Source: Gammaproteobacteria bacterium (GTDB lineage Bacteria > Pseudomonadota > Gammaproteobacteria > Granulosicoccales > Granulosicoccaceae). From it: DNA of 41,804 nucleotides. This document shows positions 7,756 to 16,078 of this stretch, piece after piece; position 1 is the first letter of the stretch; each line of letters starts with the position of its first letter. A program made the translations under genes and the position numbers. The DNA lies in assembly GCA_019634245.1 (NCBI GenBank), contig JAHQVR010000040.1:1-41804 (forward strand). The letters run 5' to 3'. Below the pieces are notes generated by a model. That model was not told where the DNA came from, did not search any database, and saw only the letters and a program-made list of their open reading frames with translations.

Positions 7756-9278
7756 AGTTCGTCAAGAGCCAGCCTGAACAGTTGTTCATCCGGACAGCCT
7801 TCTTCGATTAATAAGGTTTTAAGACGTTTCAACATCCGATCCCGAATGTCGGGGTGACTATCCCACAAGTTGTTCGTTTGTTCTGGATCTTCGTGTCGAT
7901 TAAACAGAAAATTCTCTGTGGTTCTCGGGTCTATGGTCACGGGTGTCTTCCACATCGGGTAGGGTACGCTGGGGTCATAGAAATCATTGTCCACAGGCTG
8001 GTTCGGTACTTTTCCTACCCGTCCATCAATGGGGTTGTCCACAATCAAAGGTTGATAGATTGTGGGTGAATAGGTGAACAGTGGTCGGTCCTCCACCGGA
8101 GATTTAAACAACGTCCATTCATGGTCGCTGATACAGACGCCTTGCCCGAAGGTGCCATAGATGATCTCGGTTCTCGGCTGGTTTGTCTTATCGGCCAGGA
8201 TGGGTAACAGACTCGTTGAATGACGCGTGTTTTCCGGAATCGTTCCGCCGACCGCATCGATTACTGTGGCAAACAAATCTACGGTTTGAGTAAATGAGCT
8301 CGTTCGGTCTGCGTGTCCGCCACACGATGGATCCCAGACAATCAGTGGGATATTGGCATGGCTGTCATAGTGGGGATACTGTTTGGCAAATACGCCTCGG
8401 TCACCCAGATCATGACCATGGTCGGTGGTGAATATCACCAAAGTGTCAGACCATAAATCGTGTTCATCGAGCTTATTGGTGAAGTGACCGAACCATTTAT
8501 CTACCATGGTGGTTTTACCGTAGTACTGCGATTTTAGAAACGCGAGTTCATCTACCGTGGTTTGTGCCATGAAGCGTTCAAGATCGTCATAGACTTGATA
8601 AGGAGGCCATATGTTGTAGTCGTCGGCACTGCCTGAGAGCCCGTCGGTATACATCGAAGCAAAGGGTTCAGGAACATGGAATGGCTCATGAACATCAAAA
8701 CTTTCTACTTGCAAGAAAAATGGACCCTTCTGGGCGTTGTCATCGAGCCAGTCAGCCGCTGCGCTAAAGGTCATGGCCGGGAAGAACTCAGCGTCGGTTT
8801 TCTTATCTTTGACATTCGCGTAGTACTGCTTCATATGGCGAGCTGACCGAAACTCACACATCTTTTCAACCCAGGCTGGCACGGGACTGTTCTCAACCAG
8901 CTTATGGTTGTCACACTCATGTCCGCGAATAAATTCTGCAGTATCGAACCATTCAATGTATCCGTTCGCCATCTCTTCCCAGTAGTGATAATGATCCGTC
9001 ACGATGGCGGTTGCGTGACCGGTCTTCTGAACCTCCTTTGGAAGCCTAGGGTCAAAGGCCTCGAGAGGGCCCCAAGGACGCCACATAAATTCTTTTCGAC
9101 CGGCGGATATTTCTCGTCTTGCGGGCATGCAGGGCAGACTGCCTATAAAGTGGTTGTCAAACACTAGAGACTTTGCGGCAAATGCTTCCAGGTTCGGTGT
9201 TTTGCATACTGTGTCGGGCGTATAGGTGCGCAGAGCATCTTTATTTAAACTGTCCACCAATATGAGTATGACGTTCAT
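7752..9278 (-). CDS. Type I sulfatase, apparently cytoplasmic
   Basis: A 508-residue alkaline-phosphatase-superfamily sulfatase. The formylglycine site is LPCMPARRE with Cys50 in the canonical C-x-P-x-R motif. Metal ligands are suggested by Asp9 near the N-terminus and by TTDHGHDLGDRG in the middle. The protein starts directly with the first beta strand (MNVILILVDS) and has no signal peptide, so it should act in the cytoplasm. It would hydrolyse a sulfate ester from a compound brought in by the ABC importer of the same operon. A phosphonate monoesterase or related phosphatase function cannot be excluded, since these share the fold. It overlaps the FGGY kinase by 4 bp. No sulfatase-maturing enzyme is in the window. 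Confidence 0.9.
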   Translation of the reverse strand: MNVILILVDSLNKDALRTYTPDTVCKTPNLEAFAAKSLVFDNHFIGSLPCMPARREISAGRKEFMWRPWGPLEAFDPRLPKEVQKTGHATAIVTDHYHYWEEMANGYIEWFDTAEFIRGHECDNHKLVENSPVPAWVEKMCEFRSARHMKQYYANVKDKKTDAEFFPAMTFSAAADWLDDNAQKGPFFLQVESFDVHEPFHVPEPFASMYTDGLSGSADDYNIWPPYQVYDDLERFMAQTTVDELAFLKSQYYGKTTMVDKWFGHFTNKLDEHDLWSDTLVIFTTDHGHDLGDRGVFAKQYPHYDSHANIPLIVWDPSCGGHADRTSSFTQTVDLFATVIDAVGGTIPENTRHSTSLLPILADKTNQPRTEIIYGTFGQGVCISDHEWTLFKSPVEDRPLFTYSPTIYQPLIVDNPIDGRVGKVPNQPVDNDFYDPSVPYPMWKTPVTIDPRTTENFLFNRHEDPEQTNNLWDSHPDIRDRMLKRLKTLLIEEGCPDEQLFRLALDEL

Positions 9279-9555
9279 TCAAGGTCTGCCTATTGAGCGG
9301 GAGTCGCTGTAGCGAGAAAGGGGTTATTGAAAAGATTCTCTGGATATCATCGAAAAAAGTCAAATGCTGAGGTCGCTTCAAACGGGACAACTTGGCTACT
9401 GATGAGAGGCCCTCCAAGCTTCTGAGCCAGAGGATCGTCCTGGTCAATGCAGTACCCCCCTTGTGCACACTGCCGCCTAGTGCTCCAGTCGCTGTCTCAG
9501 GAGAAAGACATCATCAGCAGTTAGATTAGTTTGCAATGAGCATGTCTGAGAGCAG
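9279..9555. other. 277-bp gap between the two sulfatase genes
   Basis: This is the largest gap in the otherwise compact minus-strand operon. I see no convincing gene, terminator or promoter. A short palindrome TCGCTgtAGCGA lies at 9304-9315, and the 9-mer AGTCGCTGT occurs twice (9302-9310 and 9487-9495). The gap may hold an internal promoter or the remains of lost DNA. Confidence 0.5.
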
Positions 9556-11001
9556 TTAACCAGACGGAACGCTTTTGCCTAACATTTGAATAAATCCCTG
9601 AGTATGTCTTGATCCCTCTATTCGCCACTTCAGAATTTCATCCAGTAACTGTTGCCTGAGAGCTGCATGTTCGGCTGTGTGCCAAAGATTGTGTCTTTCT
9701 CCTGGATCATCATCTAGGTTGAACAATTGCCCGTCCGAACTATCCACAAAGTGCACAAGCTTCCATGGACCTTCTCGAACCATAGTGACAAACCGACTGC
9801 CTGTCATGATGGCATCGTCAGATTGCTCACAGAAGACGTGGGTTCGCCCTTCGGTGGAGGTTTCTTCGATAAGCTTTCGCAGGGTTTGTGCTTCCATCCA
9901 ACTTGGTATTTGTGCACCTGCGTAGTCGAGAATCGTGGGCCCAAAGTCCATCAGTGATGTCAGCTGAGCGATCTTAAGACCAGCTCTGATGGTACTGGGT
10001 TGATACACCACTGCTGGAACGTGAACGGATTGTTCAAACATATTCCATTTTTGTGAATGCCCATGATCGTTCAGGCAATCACCATGATCCGAGGTAAAAA
10101 TAAGTAGGGTGTTGTCTAGAACTCCACGTTCTTCTAACGCCTTCATTATTTTTCCCACCTGAGTATCTATCATCGAACAATTAGCATAATAGTGCGCACG
10201 TTGTAACTGCAGCTGCTCATCTGTTGGATTTTTCAGATGAACGACTGCGTCGTGATCGTTGTCAAGGTGGTTCTGCCTCAGCTCGCGCAAAGGCGCAGGC
10301 TGTGTCTCCAGATCATAATCTCGAATAGGCTTGGGTAGCTCACGATGGGAGTACAGATCGAGATACTCCTGCGTTGGATCGTACGGCGGGTGCGGGCCTG
10401 GTAAACCTATCTGTAGAAAAAACGGCTCATCACCTGGATAGCGGGACAACCACCAGCAGGCCATGTTTGATACATATACATCGGGGTGAAGGTCTTCGTC
10501 GTGCACCCAGACATAAGCGCCTAGTCTTTCATGATGATCCGGGCGTTTACGGTAGGTGACTCGAGAGGGTTTAAAAGCTCCTCGAATATGCAGAGCTTTA
10601 TCCCAGTTATCCAAATAAAACGGTAGTCCCGGACTATCTCTATCTTTGTTCTCGGTTACATGCCTTTCGTGAAAGCCGAATGAGCCCTCGACTGGCCAGG
10701 TGTGCATTTTGCCAACGTTAACGCAGCGATAGCCGGCGTTGGCGAGCTCATTGACCCAACAGTAGTTCCAAGGTTCGTCATTTCGGAATACACCATTGGT
10801 GTGTGGGTATGTGCCACTGAAAAGCGACGCTCTCGAGGCTGAACAAACCGGCGCTGTGACGTACATGTTCTCAAAAGAAGCTCCGCCTGTAACCAAAGTA
10901 TCAAGGTGGGGTGTGACCATATGGGAATTACCCATAGCCGCAATAGTGTCTAGCCGTTGTTGATCGGTGATGATAAAAACTATATTCGGTTGATTACGCA
11001 C
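9556..11001 (-). CDS. Type I sulfatase, apparently cytoplasmic (C-x-A-x-R variant)
   Basis: A 481-residue sulfatase. The modification site is APVCSASRASLFSG, with Cys53 in C-x-A-x-R, a permitted variant of C-x-P-x-R. Metal ligands are suggested by Asp13 (ITDQQR) and by TSDHGDCLNDHG. The N-terminus MRNQPNIVFI runs straight into the core fold with no signal peptide, so it should be cytoplasmic. The GTG start is preceded by AAAGGG at good spacing and lies 2 bp after the permease stop, showing operon membership. It is clearly not a recent duplicate of the neighbouring sulfatase: motifs and length differ, so the two probably remove different sulfate groups or act on different intermediates. Confidence 0.92.
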   Translation of the reverse strand: MRNQPNIVFIITDQQRLDTIAAMGNSHMVTPHLDTLVTGGASFENMYVTAPVCSASRASLFSGTYPHTNGVFRNDEPWNYCWVNELANAGYRCVNVGKMHTWPVEGSFGFHERHVTENKDRDSPGLPFYLDNWDKALHIRGAFKPSRVTYRKRPDHHERLGAYVWVHDEDLHPDVYVSNMACWWLSRYPGDEPFFLQIGLPGPHPPYDPTQEYLDLYSHRELPKPIRDYDLETQPAPLRELRQNHLDNDHDAVVHLKNPTDEQLQLQRAHYYANCSMIDTQVGKIMKALEERGVLDNTLLIFTSDHGDCLNDHGHSQKWNMFEQSVHVPAVVYQPSTIRAGLKIAQLTSLMDFGPTILDYAGAQIPSWMEAQTLRKLIEETSTEGRTHVFCEQSDDAIMTGSRFVTMVREGPWKLVHFVDSSDGQLFNLDDDPGERHNLWHTAEHAALRQQLLDEILKWRIEGSRHTQGFIQMLGKSVPSG

Positions 11002-11003
11002 AC

Positions 11004-11828
11004 TTATCCCTTTACTGCACCGCCCATGGATTGAACGATATAACGATTGGCAAAAATAATCACCGGCAGTGTTGGTAAGGTAAGAACAACGCTTGCAAGT
11101 GCTATCGCCCCCCAGTCCACACTGGCATAGGATACAAAGTTCATTATGGCAACGGGTGCAGTGACGGTATCATTGCGAGTAATGACCAAGGCAAAAAAGA
11201 AGTCATTCCAGGCAATCAAAAAAGCCAGCACACCGGTAGCGATTAAACCGGGTCGAGCTGCAGGAATCACCACTTTGATGAGTGCTTGCATCAAACTTGC
11301 CCCATCTAACAATGAAGCTTCGATCAGTTCATCGGGTATTTGGGCCAGAGATGTCCATGCCGACCAAACTACCAGCGGTAGTGTTAAGACCATATAGGCG
11401 GCGATTAATCCAAACCAGGTATCCAAAATACCGATGTTTAAATAGATCAGGAACAATGGAATAACGAAACCTACCGGCGGTGCCATGCGTAACAAGAGCA
11501 GTGCCCAGGAAGAGATGAAACGGCGTTGTGAGCGACCTTTGGCCAGGGCGAATCCTCCAGGAATTCCAATTAACATGGCCAAAATGGTCGAGCTTCCCGC
11601 TGTTACCAGGCTATTCAATAAAGCGTGTGGAAAGTTGGATCGCAATAATGCGTTGAAATTCTCAAACGTCAGTATGGTTGGTGATTGCCAAATCGGTTCA
11701 AACAAGTGAGAGGCAGGTCGAAACGACAGAATCAAGGCCCACGCAATTGGTAAAAGTGCGAAACCAAAAAAGACCAGCATCATAGTAATGCCGATCAGTC
11801 TGAGTGGCCCGGTGTCGCGTCTAGGCAT
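11004..11828 (-). CDS. Sugar ABC transporter permease, MalG-type
   Basis: A 274-residue inner-membrane permease of a CUT1 sugar importer, with about six hydrophobic segments and the EAA loop (EASLLDGASLMQALIKVVIP) facing the ATPase. An upstream in-frame extension exists, but it would overlap the preceding permease by more than 150 bp. The start at 11828 has AGGA at 6-nt spacing and overlaps the upstream stop by 8 bp, so I chose it. The C-terminus ends SMGGAVKG, as in other MalG proteins. It pairs with the MalF-type permease at 11821-12717 and the binding protein at 12778-14064. Confidence 0.92.
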   Translation of the reverse strand: MPRRDTGPLRLIGITMMLVFFGFALLPIAWALILSFRPASHLFEPIWQSPTILTFENFNALLRSNFPHALLNSLVTAGSSTILAMLIGIPGGFALAKGRSQRRFISSWALLLLRMAPPVGFVIPLFLIYLNIGILDTWFGLIAAYMVLTLPLVVWSAWTSLAQIPDELIEASLLDGASLMQALIKVVIPAARPGLIATGVLAFLIAWNDFFFALVITRNDTVTAPVAIMNFVSYASVDWGAIALASVVLTLPTLPVIIFANRYIVQSMGGAVKG

Positions 11829-12717
11829 CATTAATCCTGGCATTTGCGCGCGCAACAAAAAAACTGATAACAGCGGCCAGTAAAAACAGAAACACTGCAA
11901 TAGCAGCACCGTAAGATACGTTGGAATTCTGGAAAGTTTGTATATAGGCGTAGTAATTGGTTGCCTGTGTTGATCGGCCTGGACCACCGTTCGTAATGAT
12001 GTAAATAAGCGGAAAGTGTTTTAATGTTTCGATAAACCGAAATAATGCAACCATTAGCAGCGCAGGTATCAGCAACGGTAAGGTGATCCGAAAAAACACT
12101 TGTATTCGACTTGCCCCATCGAGCGCGGCTGCCTCATCAAGATCGGATGAAATACCCTGCAGGGCAGCCAGAATTAGTAGCATAACAAATGGGTAGCTCG
12201 CCCAGGTGTCTGCAATGACTATGGCAGCTATCGCTCCGTATTGAGTGGTTAGAAACGGTGGCAGGGTAATGTTAAATAGTTCGAAAAAGTCATAAATGGG
12301 GCTTAGCGTAGGTGTCATTAGGCTCAGCCAAATCAGTGACAGCGCGACGGCTGGAACGACGAAAGGAACCACAAAAATTCCTCGCATAAATCGCCATCGA
12401 GGAATGATCTTTTCTAGCCCTACCGCTACCAAAGTTCCCATTACCACTTGTATGATGACGCCGAATACGCTAAGAAGAAGCATCACTTGAATGGATGCCA
12501 TAAAGCGCTTGTCGTTATACAATTTGATGAAATTTTGTAGTCCGATTTCCTGATCCCATTTCTTTATTAAGTGAAAATCGGTTAATGACAATGCAAACAT
12601 TCCAATCAGTGGAATGACTGCGAAAATGAGCACAGCCAGGACCGACGGTAATAGCATCCGCTGGTAGGCTTTTTGAATGCGGGGCTGTACTCCGCTACTG
12701 ATTGCACTATCCGGCAT
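11821..12717 (-). CDS. Sugar ABC transporter permease, MalF-type
   Basis: Inner-membrane permease of about 298 residues, with six hydrophobic segments and the EAA loop (DEAAALDGASRIQVFFRITL). The reading frame could begin further upstream at a GTG (12756) or ATG (12732). Those starts would lie inside or beside a strong hairpin at 12733-12763, so I prefer the ATG at 12717, though no start has a strong ribosome site. It follows the binding-protein gene and overlaps the second permease gene. Together with the ATPase at 15011-16078 these make a complete importer. Confidence 0.88.
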   Translation of the reverse strand: MPDSAISSGVQPRIQKAYQRMLLPSVLAVLIFAVIPLIGMFALSLTDFHLIKKWDQEIGLQNFIKLYNDKRFMASIQVMLLLSVFGVIIQVVMGTLVAVGLEKIIPRWRFMRGIFVVPFVVPAVALSLIWLSLMTPTLSPIYDFFELFNITLPPFLTTQYGAIAAIVIADTWASYPFVMLLILAALQGISSDLDEAAALDGASRIQVFFRITLPLLIPALLMVALFRFIETLKHFPLIYIITNGGPGRSTQATNYYAYIQTFQNSNVSYGAAIAVFLFLLAAVISFFVARANARINDA

Positions 12718-12732
12718 CAGAATATAACGCAT

Positions 12733-12763
12733 GACCGGGATGGCAGTCGTTGACACCCCGGTC
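12733..12763 (-). repeat. Intercistronic hairpin between binding protein and permease genes
   Basis: Arms at 12733-12744 and 12752-12763 match at 10 of 12 positions around a 7-nt loop, with a solid GACCGGG/CCCGGTC base. It begins 15 bp after the binding-protein stop. No T-run follows on the transcribed strand, so it is more likely an mRNA-stabilising or attenuating stem than a full terminator. Such stems commonly allow binding protein to be made in excess over membrane subunits. Confidence 0.6.
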
Positions 12764-12777
12764 GTTATCGCGTGCGG

Positions 12778-14064
12778 TTACTCAGCCAGAATCTCTGCCA
12801 TTTCTTCCTCGGCTGCAGCCAGAGCTTCTTCATTGGACATCAATCCATTCACCGCAGCGTTAATATTCTCACCAATGGCGGCGCCTAGTTGTGGCCATTC
12901 AGGCAGTAGTGGTCGATAATGTCCAATAGCGTCTCCCAACATCTGCACCTTCAAATTCAGGAACTCTGGATGAATGCTTTCATACTTTGCAATCACTTCT
13001 TCATTAGAAGCAACTGATGCACGGGTGAAGTCTGCAAAGGCTTCGTTTATGGCAATCTTGGTTAATACTTCAGCGCTGGTCGCCCATTCAATGAATTGAA
13101 ACGAAAGCTCCGGGTTAGGGGCGCCGACAGGAATGCCAAGACCATGAACCGCTATTGCAGGTGAACGACCTTCTGGGCCGGTTGGAACCGGAGCTAGATC
13201 GATTTTGTCAGAAAATTGGCTTTTTTCAGGATCCAGTGTCCAGGCAGCGACCGCTGTACCGTCAAATATCATGGCCACTTGCCCTGTCTGCATGGCTGCA
13301 GCAACTTCGTTATAGTTGAAATTACCAATGCCTGGAGGGCCGTAGTCGTTCATAAGTGAGCTATACACATCAAGACCCTGGAGTGCTTCGGACGTGTTCA
13401 GCGCAGGCGTTAAGTCGGTCGGGTAGTCAGCAAAGAATTTCCCGCCATAGGCTCGCATGATCATTGGAAACACAAACATATTAAAGCCCTGACCAGGCGC
13501 AACCCTCATCGCTGCCCCGGCAACGCCATCTTTGTGTACCGCCTTTGCTACCTCTAGTACTTCCTCCCAGGTAGCTGGGGGTGTGTCGTAGCCGGCGTCA
13601 GCCAATAGATCTTTTCGATAAGCCATCATTCCGGCCTCCGCAAAAAACGGCAGCGCCCACTGTTCGCCATTGACTAAATAGGCATCAAGAGGTCCTGTGA
13701 GAATGTCGTCTTTTGTATCCATGGAAGCGACAGCTTCGGTCATCGGTTGTAGCCAATTAGCAGCCACCCATCTCTGCAGTTGGATAACCGGTGTATGGAC
13801 AACATCCAGATCATCTGTTTTACCGGTGAAAGTTAAAGTAATGCGGTTTTCAAAAACATCTTGCCCAACCACTTCAATATTGACCGTGTGCCCAGTTTTT
13901 TCTTTGAAATCATCCGCTAGCTTAGCCAGGCCTTGTGTATAAGACATGGAAAATAAAAGAACGTTAAGTTCATCGGCCATGGCGACCGTTGGTGTTGTCA
14001 ATAACACGGCCGTTCCTAGCGCTGAAGCGCCGATAATTCGTTTTACTGATTTTCTAATGAACAT
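12778..14064 (-). CDS. Sugar ABC transporter substrate-binding protein (family 1)
   Basis: A periplasmic binding protein of 428 residues. The start at 14064 is supported by GAGGAGA 5 nt upstream; an in-frame ATG at 14094 adds ten residues with no ribosome site. The signal peptide is clear: positive MFIRKSVKR, a hydrophobic core, then a likely cut after VAMA just before DELN. The mature protein has features of the large family 1 (MalE-like) binding proteins, including GQVAMIFDGTAVAAW. It is the first transport gene after iclR and the sulfatases lie downstream, so its ligand is probably a sulfated sugar or similar anion. Ligand identity is inference. Confidence 0.92.
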   Translation of the reverse strand: MFIRKSVKRIIGASALGTAVLLTTPTVAMADELNVLLFSMSYTQGLAKLADDFKEKTGHTVNIEVVGQDVFENRITLTFTGKTDDLDVVHTPVIQLQRWVAANWLQPMTEAVASMDTKDDILTGPLDAYLVNGEQWALPFFAEAGMMAYRKDLLADAGYDTPPATWEEVLEVAKAVHKDGVAGAAMRVAPGQGFNMFVFPMIMRAYGGKFFADYPTDLTPALNTSEALQGLDVYSSLMNDYGPPGIGNFNYNEVAAAMQTGQVAMIFDGTAVAAWTLDPEKSQFSDKIDLAPVPTGPEGRSPAIAVHGLGIPVGAPNPELSFQFIEWATSAEVLTKIAINEAFADFTRASVASNEEVIAKYESIHPEFLNLKVQMLGDAIGHYRPLLPEWPQLGAAIGENINAAVNGLMSNEEALAAAEEEMAEILAE

Positions 14065-14095
14065 TAGATCTCCTCGATGGATATAGATAGTCATC

Positions 14096-14902
14096 TCATC
14101 CGGTCTGCGAAACTGACAGGGGATGGATTGCGGCTTCGCTTTGATAAGCGGTTTCGTTAGTGATTTGGGCTTTTAGTTTTGCCCGTGCATCACTTAAAAT
14201 CTGAGTTAACTGTTTAATGTGTTTGTCTCTATCCGCCACAGGGGTTGCAGCTTCCGCAATGCTGAGTAAATGCATGAACCGCCCGTTGTCATCTTCTATG
14301 ATCGTTGCGAACCGTCGTACGCCTAAATGGTTGCCGTCAAAGTCAAACTCGACCACGCGGTTTTTGGCTTGTGTGATGATCTGTTTCGCCTCTGCTGCGC
14401 CGAGAATGTCTCGAGTGATATCGCTTCTGAAAAAGCCACTGGGTAGTAGGGCGCTACTTATGTCATTCCAGGACAATCTACTCAGATAAAGCCGGGCTAA
14501 TGGATCAAGTTCGGCCAGCGTACGACGAAATCCTGGTTTCGCTTTAATAGCAATGCTTGCGTCCGGAAATTCTGTGCAGGAATGCCAGAAAAGTTCAAAG
14601 CCCGTGACGACCACTGCTTCAACGCTAACGCCGTGTTCAGCGGATAAATCCTGCATTAATTGGTTAAGTACAGATAAATAGAGTTCGGACATTGGAACGT
14701 TTCGCGACAAGCGAAAATTCCTGATGCAGTATTTTTCGGACGTTAGCAGAACATAACCTGCATCAGCCAGAGTTCGAATAATTCTGCTCACGGTGGCTGG
14801 AGACAATCCAAGGTCCCGCGCGATCTGAATCTGCTTGACGGGCTGGTCGCCAGCTGCCATGAGGTATTCCATGATTTTCAGTATTCGCAGACTGGGATTC
14901 AA
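14096..14902 (-). CDS. IclR-family transcriptional regulator
   Basis: A 268-residue regulator. The N-terminal ~75 residues form a winged helix-turn-helix (IQIARDLGLSPATVSRIIRTLADAGYV). The rest matches the IclR ligand-binding domain in size and pattern. The start is a TTG with GAGG 7 nt upstream. Its gene leads the minus-strand operon and is divergent from the ATPase gene at 15011. It probably controls both operons in response to a sugar intermediate. A dyad over its own promoter suggests autoregulation. The helix-turn-helix is well supported; the effector is unknown. Confidence 0.88.
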   Translation of the reverse strand: MNPSLRILKIMEYLMAAGDQPVKQIQIARDLGLSPATVSRIIRTLADAGYVLLTSEKYCIRNFRLSRNVPMSELYLSVLNQLMQDLSAEHGVSVEAVVVTGFELFWHSCTEFPDASIAIKAKPGFRRTLAELDPLARLYLSRLSWNDISSALLPSGFFRSDITRDILGAAEAKQIITQAKNRVVEFDFDGNHLGVRRFATIIEDDNGRFMHLLSIAEAATPVADRDKHIKQLTQILSDARAKLKAQITNETAYQSEAAIHPLSVSQTG

Positions 14903-14927
14903 GTTCGTGCCTCTTTTAAAAATATCA

Positions 14928-14945
14928 ATAATGAAATAACATTAT
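14928..14945. promoter_or_regulatory. Dyad overlapping the iclR -10 region (candidate operator)
   Basis: ATAATGAAATAACATTAT is a perfect 6-bp inverted repeat with a 6-bp centre that overlaps the putative -10. Its ATGAAAT (14931-14937) recurs at 14952-14958, two helical turns away. This position fits autorepression by IclR. Confidence 0.42.
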
Positions 14946-14967
14946 CCAAATATGAAATTTTAGTCAA
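14939..14967 (-). promoter_or_regulatory. Candidate sigma-70 promoter for the iclR-led operon
   Basis: Read on the minus strand, TTGACT (14962-14967) is an excellent -35. A -10 can be read as TAATGT at 17-bp spacing (14939-14944) or GATAAT at 15-bp spacing (14941-14946). The region is AT-rich and lies about 40-60 bp upstream of the iclR start. Confidence 0.5.
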
Positions 14968-14969
14968 GA

Positions 14970-14986
14970 AATGGCGTCATGCCATT
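14970..14986. promoter_or_regulatory. Second dyad in the iclR/ATPase divergent region (candidate operator)
   Basis: AATGGCGTCATGCCATT has perfect 6-bp arms around GTCAT. It lies 25 bp before the GTG start of the divergent ATPase gene and just upstream of the iclR -35. It could serve either direction. Confidence 0.42.
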
Positions 14987-15010
14987 CTCAAAATCGAGTG
15001 AGGTAGAGCA

Positions 15011-16078
15011 GTGGCCGATGTAGGCATGCAAGACATCACCAAGTCATTTGGGGCAGTGGATGTTATCCACGGGGTGTCTCTTGATATCAAACATGGAGAG
15101 TTTGTGGTTCTCGTGGGGCCCTCGGGCTGCGGTAAATCCACGCTGTTGCGAATGATTGCCGGTCTTGAAGACCCCACCGGTGGCACGATCACTATTGGTG
15201 ACTCTGTGGTGAATGAACTATTGCCAAAGGAACGTGATGTCGCAATGGTGTTTCAGTCCTATGCTCTCTACCCACACATGACGGTGCGCGAAAATATCTC
15301 GTTCTCACTTGAATTGCAGAAACGTCCAAAGACCGAAATCGATCAAGCAGTTAAGCAAGCCAGTGACATTTTGGGATTGGGAGAGTATCTCGATCGAAAA
15401 CCCAAGGCATTATCTGGAGGTCAGCGACAACGTGTTGCCATGGGTCGAGCTATTGTTCGTAATCCAAAGGTATTTCTATTTGACGAACCACTTTCCAACC
15501 TGGATGCCAAGTTGCGAACCATTATGCGTAAAGAGGTGAAGCTGCTTCATCAGCGACTGAAAACTACTTCTATATATGTCACACACGATCAGACTGAAGC
15601 GATGACGATGGCAGACAAGATTGTCGTCATGAACGCAGGTGTTATTGAACAGATCGGTTCACCGATGCAGTTGTACTGCCATCCTGCCAATCTGTTTGTT
15701 GCAGGATTTATAGGGGCGCCTCAGATGAACCTGTTTCCCGGCAATGTCAGACCAACACCCGACGGAGCCAAACTTGAATTGCGCCTTGGTATGGAGATGA
15801 TGATTCCGAAGTTGTCCATTGAAAAAGATACAGAAATTTTCCTTGGAGTGCGTCCGGAGCATTTGAAAATTGTTGATGAGAGTGCACTAACCGCTGTTGT
15901 GGATTTAGTTGAGCCATTAGGTAATGAGACACATTTATCCTGTTCGATTGATGGCGAGGAGATCAGATTGGTTACAGAGGCGTCGATTGACACTCAGCTC
16001 AACGACCAGATAGGTCTGGACGTTGATTTTTCAAATGCCCACTTCTTTAATGCGGATACTGGAGTGCGCATTAATTAG
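15011..16078 (+). CDS. Sugar ABC transporter ATP-binding protein, MalK/UgpC-type
   Basis: A 355-residue ATPase with intact Walker A (GPSGCGKST), signature (LSGGQRQR), Walker B (VFLFDEP) and H-loop (YVTHDQ), then a TOBE-type regulatory domain. GTG start with GAGGT upstream. It is divergent from the iclR operon that encodes the matching binding protein and permeases, and most likely serves them. It resembles the ATPase at 2268-3332 strongly in the nucleotide-binding domain but differs in the C-terminal domain, so it is a paralogue, not a recent copy. Confidence 0.94.
   Translation: MADVGMQDITKSFGAVDVIHGVSLDIKHGEFVVLVGPSGCGKSTLLRMIAGLEDPTGGTITIGDSVVNELLPKERDVAMVFQSYALYPHMTVRENISFSLELQKRPKTEIDQAVKQASDILGLGEYLDRKPKALSGGQRQRVAMGRAIVRNPKVFLFDEPLSNLDAKLRTIMRKEVKLLHQRLKTTSIYVTHDQTEAMTMADKIVVMNAGVIEQIGSPMQLYCHPANLFVAGFIGAPQMNLFPGNVRPTPDGAKLELRLGMEMMIPKLSIEKDTEIFLGVRPEHLKIVDESALTAVVDLVEPLGNETHLSCSIDGEEIRLVTEASIDTQLNDQIGLDVDFSNAHFFNADTGVRIN

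Noticed and set aside
9304..9315. TCGCTgtAGCGA palindrome in the sulfatase gap, as a regulatory site
   Set aside because: Five-base arms with a 2-bp centre are expected by chance in 41 kb; reported only as gap content.
7752..11001. The two sulfatases as a tandem duplication
   Set aside because: Their active-site contexts, lengths and surrounding sequence differ too much.
11829..11987. Longer N-terminus for the MalG-type permease
   Set aside because: It would overlap the upstream permease by over 150 bp, and a well-placed ribosome site supports 11828.
2268..16078. The two MalK-type ATPases as a recent duplication
   Set aside because: They share family motifs but diverge throughout the regulatory domain and have different neighbours.
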